From positions 1 through 39,181 of the forward strand of contig SVLH01000017.1 of NCBI GenBank assembly GCA_015068025.1: a stretch of DNA of 39,181 nucleotides. Reading direction: 5' to 3'. Positions within the stretch are counted from its first letter, which is position 1. Each line of letters opens with the position of its first letter. The notes under the pieces are model-generated. The model saw nothing but the letters and a program-made list of their open reading frames with translations, did no database searches and was not told the DNA's origin. Shown piece after piece: positions 23,686 through 31,747 of this stretch. The translations under genes were made by a program, and so were the position numbers. This DNA comes from Oscillospiraceae bacterium (lineage in GTDB: Bacteria; Bacillota; Clostridia; Oscillospirales; Oscillospiraceae).

Positions 23686-23719
23686 AAGAAAGCGGGAGGC
23701 GGCAATTTCCGTCTCCCGC
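23686..23719 (-). terminator. Terminator of the ctsR-mcsA-clpC operon
   Basis: Minus strand stem GCGGGAG / CTCCCGC with an inner partial stem, followed by TTTCTT. It lies just past the clpC stop. Confidence 0.75.
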
Positions 23720-23727
23720 CTGCATTC

Positions 23728-26175
23728 TCACTTACTGACCAGCAGCCGGTCTCCCTCCACGGTCAGGAGGGCGGTGTCGCCGGGGTGCAGCGTGCCGTCC
23801 AGCAGCTTTTCTGCCACGGCGTCCTCCACCCGACTCTGGATGGCACGGCGCAGCGGCCGGGCTCCGTACTTGGGGTCAAAGCCCACTCTGGCCAGCTCCG
23901 CGATGGCATCTTCGCCGGCATCCAGGCGGATGCCTCTGGACTCCATCCGCTCGCTCACCTGCCGGAGCATCCGGCGAGCCACCTCGCAGATGTCCTCCCG
24001 GGTCAGAGCCCGGAACACGATGGTGTCGTCAATGCGGTTTAAAAACTCCGGACGGAAGGTCTGGCGCAGCTCGGCCATCACCGTTTCCTTCGCCCGTTCA
24101 AACTGCTTTTCCGCGTCCGCTTCGCCGGATCCCTCTGCGGAGAAGCCAAGCCGGGCGCCTGCCACGGTCAGGCTCTTTGCACCGATGTTGCTGGTCATGA
24201 CGATGACCGTGTTCTTAAAGTCCACGGTGCGGCCCTGTGCGTCTGTGATGCGGCCGTCATCCAGCAGCTGCAGCAGCACATTCCACACATCCTCATGTGC
24301 CTTTTCGATCTCGTCGAACAACACCACGGAGTAGGGCTTGCGCCGCACCTTTTCCGTCAGCTGACCGCCTTCCTCATGCCCCACATAACCCGGAGGCGAG
24401 CCGATCAGGCGGGAGACCGTATGGCGCTCCATATACTCGGACATATCGATGCGGATCATGGCGGACTCATCACCGAACATCGCCTCCGCCAGCGCCTTGC
24501 AAAGTTCCGTCTTACCCACACCGGTGGGCCCCAGGAACAGGAAACTGCCGATGGGGCGCTTGGGGTCTTTCAGCCCCACGCGGCCGCGGCGGATGGCACG
24601 GGCCACGGCGCGGACGGCCTCCTCCTGCCCCACGACCCGCTGGTGCAGGGTTTCCTCCATGTGCAGCAGGCGGCTGCTCTCGTCCTCCGTCAAGCGGGCA
24701 ACGGGGATCCCCGTCCAGCCGCCGACCACCGCAGCGATATCCTCGGCGTTGACCGGGCGGTGACTACCGCCTTTGCGGCGCTTATTCCGCTCCATCTCCA
24801 TCTGTTCCCGGTAATTCTGCTCAATGTCCCGCAGCTGGGCGGCGGTTTCGTAGTCCTGGTTGTCGATGGCCGCCGTCTTGTCCTTGCTCAATGCCGCGAT
24901 CTTCTCCTCCAAGCTTTTCAGCTCCGGGGTGATCTCGTCCTCCTCCATGCGGACGCGGGAGGCTGCTTCATCCATTAAGTCGATTGCCTTGTCAGGCAGG
25001 AAGCGGTCGTGGATATAGCGGACGGACAGGCTCACCGCCGCCTCCAGCGCCTCATCGGTGATCTGGAGCTTGTGGTGCTTTTCATACCGCTCCCGCAGCC
25101 CCCGCAGGATCTCCAGCGCAGCCTCCGCCGCAGGCTCACCCACCTGCACCGGCTGGAAGCGGCGCTCCAGCGCAGCATCCTTTTCAATGTGCTTGCGATA
25201 CTCATTCAGGGTGGTGGCGCCCACCACGCGGATCTCCCCGCGTCCCAGTGCCGGCTTGATGATATTGGCGGCGTCCACCGCGCCCTCGGCACTTCCGGCG
25301 CCCACAATGGTGTGCAGCTCGTCGATAAAGAGGATAATGTCGCCGGATTTTTTGACCTCCTCCAGCACCTTTTTGATCCGCTCCTCAAATTCACCGCGGT
25401 ACTTGGTGCCGGCCACCATACCGGAGAGATCCAGCGACAGGATTTTCTTGTCCAGCAGTTCGTCCGGCACATCGCCCAAGGCGATCTTCCGCGCAAGCCC
25501 CTCGGCGATGGCGGTCTTGCCCACACCTGGCTCACCGATGAGGCAGGGGTTGTTCTTGGTGCGGCGGGAGAGGATCTGGATGACCCGCTGGATCTCCTGA
25601 TCCCGGCCGATGACAGGATCCAGCCGCCCCGCTCTGGCATCGGCGGTCAGATCTCTGGTAAATTCCCGGAGGGTCTTGTTCTTGCTGCCGGTCTCCTCCT
25701 TCACCGGAGGGACATTCTTGCCCGGCTTGGCTCTGGGAATGTCGTTGAGCTTCTGCATCAGGGCGGTGTACAGCTGCTTGCCGTCCACGCCCGCCGTCCG
25801 CAGAATGCGGACAGCCATGTTGTTCCCTTCCCGAAGCACACCTGCCAACAGATGCTCCGTGCCTACATTGGCGTAGCCGCCCCGGACGGCGTCCTCAACC
25901 GCCAGTTCCACCGCGCGTCTGGCGCGGGGCGTGAGCCCCTGGGCAGGATTGCTGCCGGGCAGTCCCGCACCCACGCTCTTTTTCATGATGGCCACGATGA
26001 TGTCGTCGGTCAGGCCTGCCTCCAGCAGCACCGTATGGGCAAGGCCATCATCCTCCCGCATCAGTCCCAGCAGCAGATGCTCCGTGCCCACATAACCGTG
26101 ACCCAGCTCACCGGCCGCCTCCTGTGCAAGCCGCAGTGCCTCCTCGGCACCCGGCGTAAACTTGTTTTCATTCAT
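23728..26175 (-). CDS. clpC: ATP-dependent Clp protease ATPase ClpC
   Basis: An 815-residue AAA+ unfoldase that feeds ClpP. Two Clp_N repeats occupy residues 1-145 ([14 protein letters not shown] and [12 protein letters not shown]). Walker A of the first ring is GEPGVGKTA near residue 215. The middle domain with a UVR-like motif ([14 protein letters not shown]) is near 445. Walker A of the second ring is GPTGVGKTE near 553. A LGF tripeptide in [10 protein letters not shown] marks the ClpP-docking loop. It is the last gene of the CtsR-controlled operon. In other Firmicutes ClpC is steered by McsB or MecA adaptors, and mcsB is absent here. Confidence 0.96.
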   Translation of the reverse strand: MNENKFTPGAEEALRLAQEAAGELGHGYVGTEHLLLGLMREDDGLAHTVLLEAGLTDDIIVAIMKKSVGAGLPGSNPAQGLTPRARRAVELAVEDAVRGGYANVGTEHLLAGVLREGNNMAVRILRTAGVDGKQLYTALMQKLNDIPRAKPGKNVPPVKEETGSKNKTLREFTRDLTADARAGRLDPVIGRDQEIQRVIQILSRRTKNNPCLIGEPGVGKTAIAEGLARKIALGDVPDELLDKKILSLDLSGMVAGTKYRGEFEERIKKVLEEVKKSGDIILFIDELHTIVGAGSAEGAVDAANIIKPALGRGEIRVVGATTLNEYRKHIEKDAALERRFQPVQVGEPAAEAALEILRGLRERYEKHHKLQITDEALEAAVSLSVRYIHDRFLPDKAIDLMDEAASRVRMEEDEITPELKSLEEKIAALSKDKTAAIDNQDYETAAQLRDIEQNYREQMEMERNKRRKGGSHRPVNAEDIAAVVGGWTGIPVARLTEDESSRLLHMEETLHQRVVGQEEAVRAVARAIRRGRVGLKDPKRPIGSFLFLGPTGVGKTELCKALAEAMFGDESAMIRIDMSEYMERHTVSRLIGSPPGYVGHEEGGQLTEKVRRKPYSVVLFDEIEKAHEDVWNVLLQLLDDGRITDAQGRTVDFKNTVIVMTSNIGAKSLTVAGARLGFSAEGSGEADAEKQFERAKETVMAELRQTFRPEFLNRIDDTIVFRALTREDICEVARRMLRQVSERMESRGIRLDAGEDAIAELARVGFDPKYGARPLRRAIQSRVEDAVAEKLLDGTLHPGDTALLTVEGDRLLVSK

Positions 26176-26201
26176 GGTTCATACCTTCCTTTCCCGGAAA
26201 G

Positions 26202-26705
26202 TCACGCGCTCTCTTTGTCTCCGCTGTCTTCCGATTCCAACGCTTTGATCTCATCCCGCAGTTCCGCCGCCCGCTCGAAATTTTCCTCCCGGACAGCCTT
26301 TTTCTGTTCCAGCCGCAAGGCGTTGAGCCGACGTATGCGGGAAAAACGATCCCGCTCCGCCTGCTCCAGCAATTCTTCCTGTGCCGGGGCCTGCTCCGCG
26401 GCCTTCTCCGCCGTCTGCAAGACCGGCATCTCCCGGAAGAAGTCCTCAAAGGGATCTTCCAGCAGCCATCTCCGACGCGCTGCGGCGCCGGTCACAGGAG
26501 CGAAGAAATCCTCCATAAAGCGGTCGTCAAACAGACTGCCGGCAAACAAGTTCCGCATCATCCGCCGGCTTTGGGCTTCCAGATGCCCGCTGTACCCCAG
26601 CTTTTCGGCGCACTCGCCGCACAGATGCCTCTCCTCAACGTGGCCGTTGATGTTGCTCCGATACACAAAGGCAATTTCATTCTTGCCGCAATGTTCACAT
26701 TTCAT
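26202..26705 (-). CDS. mcsA: McsA-like zinc/UVR-domain protein
   Basis: A 167-residue protein with two N-terminal CxxC pairs (CEHCGKN and CGEC) forming a zinc site. A variable middle follows, and then a C-terminal UVR domain (RLNALRLEQKKAVREENFERAAELRDEIKALES) that can interact with UvrB or ClpC-like partners. McsA normally activates the arginine kinase McsB and modulates CtsR. Here it sits directly between ctsR and clpC. The ATG at 26705 follows AGGAGG by 9 bases; the TTG two codons earlier is too close to the SD. Confidence 0.9.
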   Translation of the reverse strand: MKCEHCGKNEIAFVYRSNINGHVEERHLCGECAEKLGYSGHLEAQSRRMMRNLFAGSLFDDRFMEDFFAPVTGAAARRRWLLEDPFEDFFREMPVLQTAEKAAEQAPAQEELLEQAERDRFSRIRRLNALRLEQKKAVREENFERAAELRDEIKALESEDSGDKESA

Positions 26706-26733
26706 AATCAAAAACCTCCTGATTTCCGTATTT

Positions 26734-27186
26734 TCATGCCTGCAGGATCAGCACCTGCTTCATGATGTCTGCGCGGACACTGTCCCGCAGTTCTCTGGGC
26801 ACGGCAGCCAGTGCCTTGTCGGTGACCGCCGCCAGCAGCGCGCTTCCCACCGCCTCGGACAGCGCACCGGTATGCACCAGATTGCTCAAGATCGCTCTGG
26901 CAGAAGGCAGATCCACCCGGCCGCCCAGAGAATTGATGACATGCATCATCAGCGTCTGGCGATCCACCTGCACCCGCGTGATGCGGATATACCCGTTCCC
27001 GCCCCGACGGCTCTCCACGATATAGCCGCGTTCCGGAGAAAAGCGTGTACTCATCACATAATTGATCTGACTGGGCACGCAGTTAAAGCGCTGCGCCAGA
27101 TCGCTGCGCTGCACTTCCAGCACACCGTCCTCCGACATTTCCAGTCCATCCTGCAAAAAACTTGCGATCAAATCAGAAATACCCAT
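26734..27186 (-). CDS. ctsR: Transcriptional repressor of class III stress genes
   Basis: A 150-residue heat-sensitive repressor. The N-terminal winged helix-turn-helix spans LAQRFNCVPSQINYVMSTRF, and the thermosensing glycine-rich wing follows in ESRRGGNGYIRI. The C-terminal helical domain mediates dimers and turnover by ClpC. The start at 27186 (MGISDLIASF) is the usual family start and has AAAGGATGG upstream. Two CtsR boxes flank its own promoter, so it is autoregulated. Confidence 0.95.
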   Translation of the reverse strand: MGISDLIASFLQDGLEMSEDGVLEVQRSDLAQRFNCVPSQINYVMSTRFSPERGYIVESRRGGNGYIRITRVQVDRQTLMMHVINSLGGRVDLPSARAILSNLVHTGALSEAVGSALLAAVTDKALAAVPRELRDSVRADIMKQVLILQA

Positions 27187-27212
27187 AGGTGACCATCCTT
27201 TCGCAAAGCGCA

Positions 27213-27235
27213 TTTGACTTTGACTTTCTTTGACT
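27213..27235. promoter_or_regulatory. CtsR box with a third heptad, downstream of the ctsR promoter
   Basis: Minus strand AGTCAAA-GAA-AGTCAAA (27219-27235), a perfect CtsR direct-repeat site (RGTCAAA N3 RGTCAAA). It is extended by a further overlapping GTCAAA (27213-27219). It covers the predicted transcription start region and leader. Confidence 0.9.
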
Positions 27236-27245
27236 TTCTGTTTTT

Positions 27246-27274
27246 AGTATAGCAAGCGCCGTCCAAAAGTCAAG
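27246..27274 (-). promoter_or_regulatory. Promoter of ctsR-mcsA-clpC
   Basis: Minus strand -35 TTGACT (27269-27274), 17-base spacer, -10 TATACT (27246-27251). The start would be near 27239. Confidence 0.88.
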
Positions 27275-27282
27275 GGCTGTTT

Positions 27283-27299
27283 TTTGACTTTCTTTGACC
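27283..27299. promoter_or_regulatory. CtsR box upstream of the ctsR promoter
   Basis: Minus strand GGTCAAA-GAA-AGTCAAA, a perfect CtsR site 9 bases upstream of the -35. Together with the downstream site it brackets the promoter. Confidence 0.9.
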
Positions 27300-27402
27300 A
27301 TTCTGCAAACTTTTTGTGAACAGTTAGTTTTCACAAACCGACTTTTGCCTTTAAATTTTCTGTTTTTTTTGAAATTTCCTGCAGATTCCGGGGACCGAGC
27401 CC

Positions 27403-27430
27403 TTGCTTTTTTCTTTTTCTGTGCTACAAT
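27403..27430 (+). promoter_or_regulatory. Promoter of the ferredoxin gene
   Basis: Plus strand -35 TTGCTT (27403-27408), 16-base spacer, -10 TACAAT (27425-27430). Confidence 0.65.
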
Positions 27431-27460
27431 GGGCTTACATTTTTTATGGAGGTGCTACTC

Positions 27461-27634
27461 ATGGCATATAAGATTTCTTCTGCTTGCGTTAGCTGCGGTT
27501 CCTGCGCAGACGCCTGCCCCGCCGGCGCTATCAGCCAGGGTGATGATCAGTACGTGATCGACGCCGCCGCTTGCCTGGACTGCGGTTCCTGCGCCGACAC
27601 CTGCCCCACCGGCGCCATCAGCCCCGAGGATTAA
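27461..27634 (+). CDS. 2[4Fe-4S] ferredoxin
   Basis: A 57-residue clostridial-type ferredoxin with two complete CxxCxxCxxxCP motifs: CVSCGSCADACP and CLDCGSCADTCP, binding two [4Fe-4S] clusters. It is a small cytoplasmic electron carrier for anaerobic redox enzymes. The ATG at 27461 has GGAGGT 7 bases upstream; an in-frame ATG at 27446 overlaps that site. It is monocistronic, with its own promoter and a strong terminator. Confidence 0.96.
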   Translation: MAYKISSACVSCGSCADACPAGAISQGDDQYVIDAAACLDCGSCADTCPTGAISPED

Positions 27635-27653
27635 TCTGACAGGGATACATAAA

Positions 27654-27683
27654 AACACCGCAAGCGATGCTTGCGGTGTTTTT
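27654..27683 (+). terminator. Terminator of the ferredoxin gene
   Basis: ACACCGCAAGC / GCTTGCGGTGT, an 11-bp stem with a 3-base loop, followed by TTTTT. Confidence 0.92.
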
Positions 27684-27740
27684 TGTTTTGCACTATAATG
27701 GTCTCGTCGGGCGGCTTTCGCCCATCCGGGAGGTGAGGGT

Positions 27741-28475
27741 TTGGAACACTGGGAGTTTCTGTGCAGGGGCGGCTATCGCTTTGTCTATGACGATGCCCTG
27801 TTTCCACCGGGAACGGACACCTTTCTTCTCTCCTCCCTGCCGCGGCTGAAAGCAGGCATGAAAGTCTGTGACCTGGGCTGCGGCACGGGTCTGCTGGCAC
27901 TTCTGCTGCTGCAGCGGCAGCACAGCCTTTCCGTCACCGGCATTGACATCCAGCCCCGCGCTGTTGAACTCGCCTGCGCTGCCGCCGAGGCCAACGGTCT
28001 GACCGATCGGCTGACCTTCCTCACCGCCGACCTGCGCCGGCCGAAGGGCATCCTGCCTGCAGGCAGCTTTGATCTGGCAGTCTGCAATCCCCCCTACTAT
28101 CCGCCCCGCAGCGGATATATGGCGGAGGAGGATGCCATCCGCACCGCCCGGTCGGAGGTGGACTGTTCTCTGGAAGAGGTATGCCGGACAGCAGCCTATC
28201 TGCTGCGCTGGGGCGGCAGCTTCTGTCTGGTTCACAAACCGGAGCGGCTGACGGATCTGTGTTGCGCCCTGCGCCAGCACGCTCTGGAACCCAAGCGACT
28301 GCGCTTCGTGTGCAAAACCGCCGATGCGGCGCCCTCTTTGCTTTTGATGGAGAGCCGCCGGGGTGGAAAGCCGGGACTTTCCGTGGAAGCCCCTCTGATC
28401 CTGCAAAACGCCGATGGCACTCCCACCGCCGAGGTGGACGCCATTTATTTCAGACAACAGGAGGACATGCCATGA
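27741..28475 (+). CDS. tRNA1(Val) adenine-N6 methyltransferase family protein (TrmN6/YabB-like)
   Basis: A 244-residue Rossmann-fold methyltransferase. The SAM motif is VCDLGCGTGLLALLL (about residues 42-56), and the amino-methyltransferase motif NPPY is in AVCNPPYYPPRSG. Such enzymes methylate N6 of A37 in tRNA1(Val). The start is a TTG at 27741 with GGGAGGTGAGG upstream; no ATG fits in frame nearby. The gene overlaps rsmI by 4 bases. The order trmN6-rsmI-abrB mirrors yabB-yazA-yabC-abrB of B. subtilis, without yazA. Confidence 0.88.
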   Translation: MEHWEFLCRGGYRFVYDDALFPPGTDTFLLSSLPRLKAGMKVCDLGCGTGLLALLLLQRQHSLSVTGIDIQPRAVELACAAAEANGLTDRLTFLTADLRRPKGILPAGSFDLAVCNPPYYPPRSGYMAEEDAIRTARSEVDCSLEEVCRTAAYLLRWGGSFCLVHKPERLTDLCCALRQHALEPKRLRFVCKTADAAPSLLLMESRRGGKPGLSVEAPLILQNADGTPTAEVDAIYFRQQEDMP

Positions 28476-29302
28476 GCGGCACGCTCTATCTGGTCGCCAC
28501 GCCCATCGGAAATCTGGGGGACTTCTCGCCCCGTGCGGTGGAGACATTGGAAACCGTGGATTTTATCGCAGCGGAGGATACCCGCGTATCCGTGAAGCTG
28601 CTGAACCATTTCAATATCAAAAAACCGCTGGTCAGCTATCACGAGCACAACCATGTCACTGCAGGCCAGAGTATCCTTGCCCGTCTGCTGTCCGGTGAAT
28701 CCTGCGCGCTGGTGACGGATGCCGGCACGCCCGCCATCTCCGATCCCGGCGAGGCGCTGGTGCGTCTGTGCGCCGAGCAGGGCGTGGAGGTGCTCTCCAT
28801 CCCCGGCTGCTGCGCGGCGGTGAATGCGCTGGCTGTCAGCGGTCTGCCCACCGGCCGCTTCACCTTTGAAGGATTCCTCACCGTGAATAAGAAAAGCCGC
28901 CGGGAACATCTGGCATCCCTGAAAAACGAAGATCGCACCATGATCTTCCACGAAGCGCCCCACAAGCTGCGCACCACGCTGGAGGATCTGGCCGCCGCAT
29001 TCGGCGATGACCGTAAAATTGCCCTGTGCCGGGAGCTGACCAAGCTGCACGAGGAGACCCGCCGCTGCACGCTGGGCGAAGCCGTGGCATACTACGCGGA
29101 AAATACACCCAAGGGCGAATTCGTGCTGGTGGTGGCCGGTGCAGAACCGCAGGAGGAAACTGCCGTCACGCTGGAAGACGCCGTCGCTCAAGTGCTGGCG
29201 CTGAAAGAGCAGGGCGTCCGGCTCAAGGACGCCGCCCGGGAGGTTTCCGAGCATACCGGGCTCTCCAAAAACGAACTCTACGCCGCCGCGCTGGAGCAAT
29301 AA
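28472..29302 (+). CDS. rsmI: 16S rRNA (cytidine1402-2'-O)-methyltransferase
   Basis: A 276-residue tetrapyrrole-methylase-fold enzyme that 2'-O-methylates C1402 in the ribosomal decoding centre. Family blocks: LYLVATPIGNLGDFSPRA at the N-terminus, AAEDTRVSVKLLNHF, ALVTDAGTPAISDPG and EGFLTVNKKSRREHL. The C-terminal 45 residues form the small RsmI helical domain ending SKNELYAAALEQ. The ATG overlaps the upstream TGA, and AGGAGG lies 7 bases before it. Confidence 0.96.
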   Translation: MSGTLYLVATPIGNLGDFSPRAVETLETVDFIAAEDTRVSVKLLNHFNIKKPLVSYHEHNHVTAGQSILARLLSGESCALVTDAGTPAISDPGEALVRLCAEQGVEVLSIPGCCAAVNALAVSGLPTGRFTFEGFLTVNKKSRREHLASLKNEDRTMIFHEAPHKLRTTLEDLAAAFGDDRKIALCRELTKLHEETRRCTLGEAVAYYAENTPKGEFVLVVAGAEPQEETAVTLEDAVAQVLALKEQGVRLKDAAREVSEHTGLSKNELYAAALEQ

Positions 29303-29310
29303 GGACAACA

Positions 29311-29338
29311 AAAACCGCCCTATAGGGGCGGTTTTTTC
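29311..29338. terminator. Terminator between rsmI and abrB
   Basis: ACCGCCC / GGGCGGT stem with a short loop and TTTTTT on the plus strand, TTTTGTTG on the minus strand. It serves rsmI and probably also abrB. Confidence 0.88.
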
Positions 29339-29342
29339 CGTT

Positions 29343-29585
29343 TTACCGTTCTTTCAATTCTTTCAGGCATTTGGGACAGATGTTCTTTCCCTTGAACTCG
29401 GAAATATCCTTCGCTGCATCGCAGAAAATGCAGCTGGGCTTGTACTTTTTCAGAATAACAGAGGAACCCTCCACATAGATTTCCAGTGCATCCTTTTCCC
29501 CAATGTCAAGCGTTCGGCGCATCTCGATGGGCAGCACGATGCGTCCCAGTTCATCCACTCTTCTTACGATACCGGTCGATTTCAT
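29343..29585 (-). CDS. abrB: AbrB-family transition-state regulator with C-terminal zinc motif
   Basis: An 80-residue DNA-binding protein. The N-terminal swapped-hairpin domain is classic AbrB: MKSTGIVRRVDELGRIVLPI, then EMRRTLDIGEKDALEIYVE. The C-terminal part carries two CxxC pairs (CIFC and CPKC) that could bind zinc, a clostridial variant absent from B. subtilis AbrB. It likely controls growth-phase or sporulation genes. The start at 29585 follows AAGGTG; upstream extension to 29621 lacks support. Its promoter is at 29626-29654. Confidence 0.92.
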   Translation of the reverse strand: MKSTGIVRRVDELGRIVLPIEMRRTLDIGEKDALEIYVEGSSVILKKYKPSCIFCDAAKDISEFKGKNICPKCLKELKER

Positions 29586-29625
29586 ACGCTCACGCACCTT
29601 TCCGAAAAATCCCCTTGTCAATTAG

Positions 29626-29654
29626 AAAGTATCACATCCCCTGCGGCTTGTCAA
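29626..29654 (-). promoter_or_regulatory. Promoter of abrB
   Basis: Minus strand -35 TTGACA (29649-29654), 17-base spacer, -10 TACTTT (29626-29631). A second TTGACA lies just downstream at 29615-29620. Confidence 0.8.
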
Positions 29655-29711
29655 TTCCGCCCAAAAAATTAAGAAATCGTTCACATTTTGTAAAAAACAG
29701 GAGGAATTTTC

Positions 29712-30287
29712 ATGGCAATGGCCTGGATCTGGAGCGGAATGGTAGTCCTCTCCCTGCTGTTCGGCATCGCCACCGGCAATCTGGACGCGGTGGCAAACGC
29801 TGCTATGGAAGGCGCGTCCTCCGCCGTGGAACTGAGCCTTTCCATGGCGGGCATCCTGTGTCTTTGGAGCGGCGTCATGGAGATCATGAAGGTCTGCGGC
29901 ATCTCCGACAGCCTCGCCCGGCTGTTCCGCCCCCTGCTTCGGCGGCTGCTTCCCAACGCAAGCCGTGATCCGGAAACGCTGGCTGCGGTCTCCGCCAACG
30001 TTTCCGCCAATCTGCTGGGGCTGGGGAATGCCGCCACGCCTCTGGGCATTCAGGCCGCCCGCCGCATGGCTCGTGGCTGCGGCGGCATTGCCAGCAACGA
30101 GCTGTGTCTTCTGGTGGTGCTGAATACAGCCTCCATCCAGCTTCTGCCCGCTACCATCGCCTCGGTGCGGGCCGCGGCGGGGTGCGGCACACCCTTTGAT
30201 ATTCTCCCCGCCGTGTGGGTGGCCTCCATCCTGTCTGTCTCCGCCGGGCTTCTGGCCGCCCGTGTATTTTCCGGGTGGGCGCGATGA
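29712..30287 (+). CDS. spmA: Spore maturation protein A
   Basis: A 191-residue membrane protein of the nucleoside-recognition (Gate) domain family. Conserved block: NVSANLLGLGNAATPLGIQAARRM, preceded by SGVMEIMKVCGISDSLARLFRPLL. Four to five hydrophobic segments are present. SpmA works with SpmB in spore core dehydration and heat resistance. The ATG at 29712 follows AGGAGG. Its TGA overlaps the ATG of spmB. Confidence 0.93.
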   Translation: MAMAWIWSGMVVLSLLFGIATGNLDAVANAAMEGASSAVELSLSMAGILCLWSGVMEIMKVCGISDSLARLFRPLLRRLLPNASRDPETLAAVSANVSANLLGLGNAATPLGIQAARRMARGCGGIASNELCLLVVLNTASIQLLPATIASVRAAAGCGTPFDILPAVWVASILSVSAGLLAARVFSGWAR

Positions 30288-30805
30288 ATCTCAGTTCTTT
30301 TGTCATACCCGTTCTGCTGGCCACGGTAGCCGTTTACGGCATGGGTCGGCGCGTCAATGTCTACGCCGCCCTGACCCACGGCGCGGAGGATGGACTGTCC
30401 GTCCTGCTGCACATTATTCCGGCGCTGGTGGGACTTTTGACAGCAGTCAGCATGTTTCGCGCCTCCGGAGCCATGGAATGGCTGTCCGGGCTGTGCGCTC
30501 CCCTGCTGGAGCGTCTGGGCATCCCGTCAGAACTGATGCCCTTAATGCTGATCCGGCCTGTATCCGGCAGCGGCGCACTGGCCGTGGCAAGCGACATCAT
30601 CACCACCCAGGGAGCGGACAGCTATGCAGGCCGCGTGGCCGCCGTGATGCTGGGAAGCACGGAGACCACCTTCTACACCATCGCCGTCTATTTCGGCTCT
30701 GCCGGCATCATCAAAACCCGCCACACAATTCCTTCCGCGCTGATAGCGGATCTGACCGGCTTTCTGGCCTCCGCTCTGGCCGTCCGCATCTTTTTCGGTA
30801 CATAA
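30284..30805 (+). CDS. spmB: Spore maturation protein B
   Basis: A 173-residue membrane protein, partner of SpmA, also with a Gate domain. Family blocks: IPALVGLLTAVSMFRASGAM, LMLIRPVSGSGALAV and LGSTETTFYTIAVYFGSAGI. The start ATG at 30284 overlaps the spmA stop by four bases; earlier in-frame codons lie inside spmA. The spmAB pair forms a two-gene operon ended by a strong bidirectional terminator. Confidence 0.94.
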   Translation: MNLSSFVIPVLLATVAVYGMGRRVNVYAALTHGAEDGLSVLLHIIPALVGLLTAVSMFRASGAMEWLSGLCAPLLERLGIPSELMPLMLIRPVSGSGALAVASDIITTQGADSYAGRVAAVMLGSTETTFYTIAVYFGSAGIIKTRHTIPSALIADLTGFLASALAVRIFFGT

Positions 30806-30838
30806 AAAACGGCGGGGATCGATCCCCGCCGTTTTTTC
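30803..30838. terminator. Bidirectional terminator between spmB and the GerMN gene
   Basis: AAAACGGCGGGGATC / GATCCCCGCCGTTTT, a 15-bp perfect palindrome flanked by A and T runs on both sides. It serves the two converging operons. Confidence 0.93.
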
Positions 30839-31747
30839 TTACGGTTCCGTATAAGGCTCCGAAATATCCACAAATCCGTACCGGTTCGCCGCCTCGCCAT
30901 CCACCAGATAGCGCACCTCCTCCACCGCATCCAGCGAGCAGAGAGAACTGCCCAGCGCGCGCAGTGTCACGGAGATCCGGGCGGTATCCTCCATTGTATC
31001 CAACAGCGCAGAGGGTAGGTTGACATAACACACATCCTCCTCCACCCAGACCTTGCCGATGCGGAAGCCTTCGGGGAACGCGGGAAGGAGTGTCTTGTCC
31101 TCCGGCGCTTTCTCCAGCGCCCGCACCACAGCCGAAGCCTGGGTATCGCCCTCATATAGGTCCAGTTCCCGTTCCTCAAAGCGCAGTTGTCCCTCGGAAT
31201 CCGGATAATAGAGCCGCACCGCAACGCTGCCCAGCACATCACCCTCCGGCGCCAGCAGGACATTCTGCGCCGTAAAGATCTGCGTGTCCCGATAGGCAAG
31301 TTCGCGCCCCTGCACCGTGATCTTCACGGACATGATCCGGGGCAGCTGGGTCAAAGTCAGCGTCACGGCGTAGTCCGCCAGCGTCAGCGCGACACCGGAC
31401 AACCGTTCATATTCCGCAGACAGATCCACCTCCGCCCGGGAGCCAATGATTTTCAGCGACAGCAGCGTCGTCCCCGCCGGGAACGGACTTTGCAGGGTCT
31501 CGTCCGTCGGCCCTTTCAGCAGGCGTTTGAGAAGATACTCCGCCAGCTGCTGCGCGTCTTCTTCCGCCACATTCTCCGGCAAAGCCAGCGTTTCCGCGCG
31601 GAGCGCACTCTTGCCGGGGGCTCCGTCCAGTTCCGCTTCCCGGAAATAGAGCGCATAGGTCTCGCCCTCCCCGCTTTCCGCTTTTGGGGCGCAGCCCGCC
31701 GCCACGGTCAGTGCGGCACACAGAAGGAGCATCAGCAGTTTTTTCAT
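30839..31747 (-). CDS. GerMN-domain lipoprotein
   Basis: A 302-residue lipoprotein with a signal peptide ending in the lipobox TVAAGC (Cys 19). Two GerMN (sporulation/germination) domains follow, at roughly 50-155 and 180-290. Each shows the pattern of a LLKGP or LEKAP helix, a short Pro link (FPAGTTLLSLKI, FPEGFRIGKVWV) and a V-D/Y-V-(N/D)LS strand. Its ATG overlaps the kinase stop by 4 bases. The grouping response regulator - kinase - GerMN lipoprotein resembles mtrA-mtrB-lpqB of Actinobacteria, so it may modulate the kinase from outside. That role is inferred. Confidence 0.88.
   Translation of the reverse strand: MKKLLMLLLCAALTVAAGCAPKAESGEGETYALYFREAELDGAPGKSALRAETLALPENVAEEDAQQLAEYLLKRLLKGPTDETLQSPFPAGTTLLSLKIIGSRAEVDLSAEYERLSGVALTLADYAVTLTLTQLPRIMSVKITVQGRELAYRDTQIFTAQNVLLAPEGDVLGSVAVRLYYPDSEGQLRFEERELDLYEGDTQASAVVRALEKAPEDKTLLPAFPEGFRIGKVWVEEDVCYVNLPSALLDTMEDTARISVTLRALGSSLCSLDAVEEVRYLVDGEAANRYGFVDISEPYTEP

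Noticed and set aside
20485-24042. A 1185-codon open frame on the plus strand
   Set aside because: It runs antisense across the aminotransferase, the unknown membrane gene and the clpC end, has no SD, and its product is His/Gln/Gly-rich with no domain. It is a by-product of high GC.
25009-27192. A 727-codon plus-strand frame antisense to clpC-mcsA-ctsR
   Set aside because: The minus strand encodes three clear families here, and this frame has no recognisable domain or SD.
27313-27337. Inverted repeat TTTGTGAA / TTCACAAA between ctsR and the ferredoxin gene
   Set aside because: It is short, AT-rich and 9 bases apart; nothing links it to a known operator.
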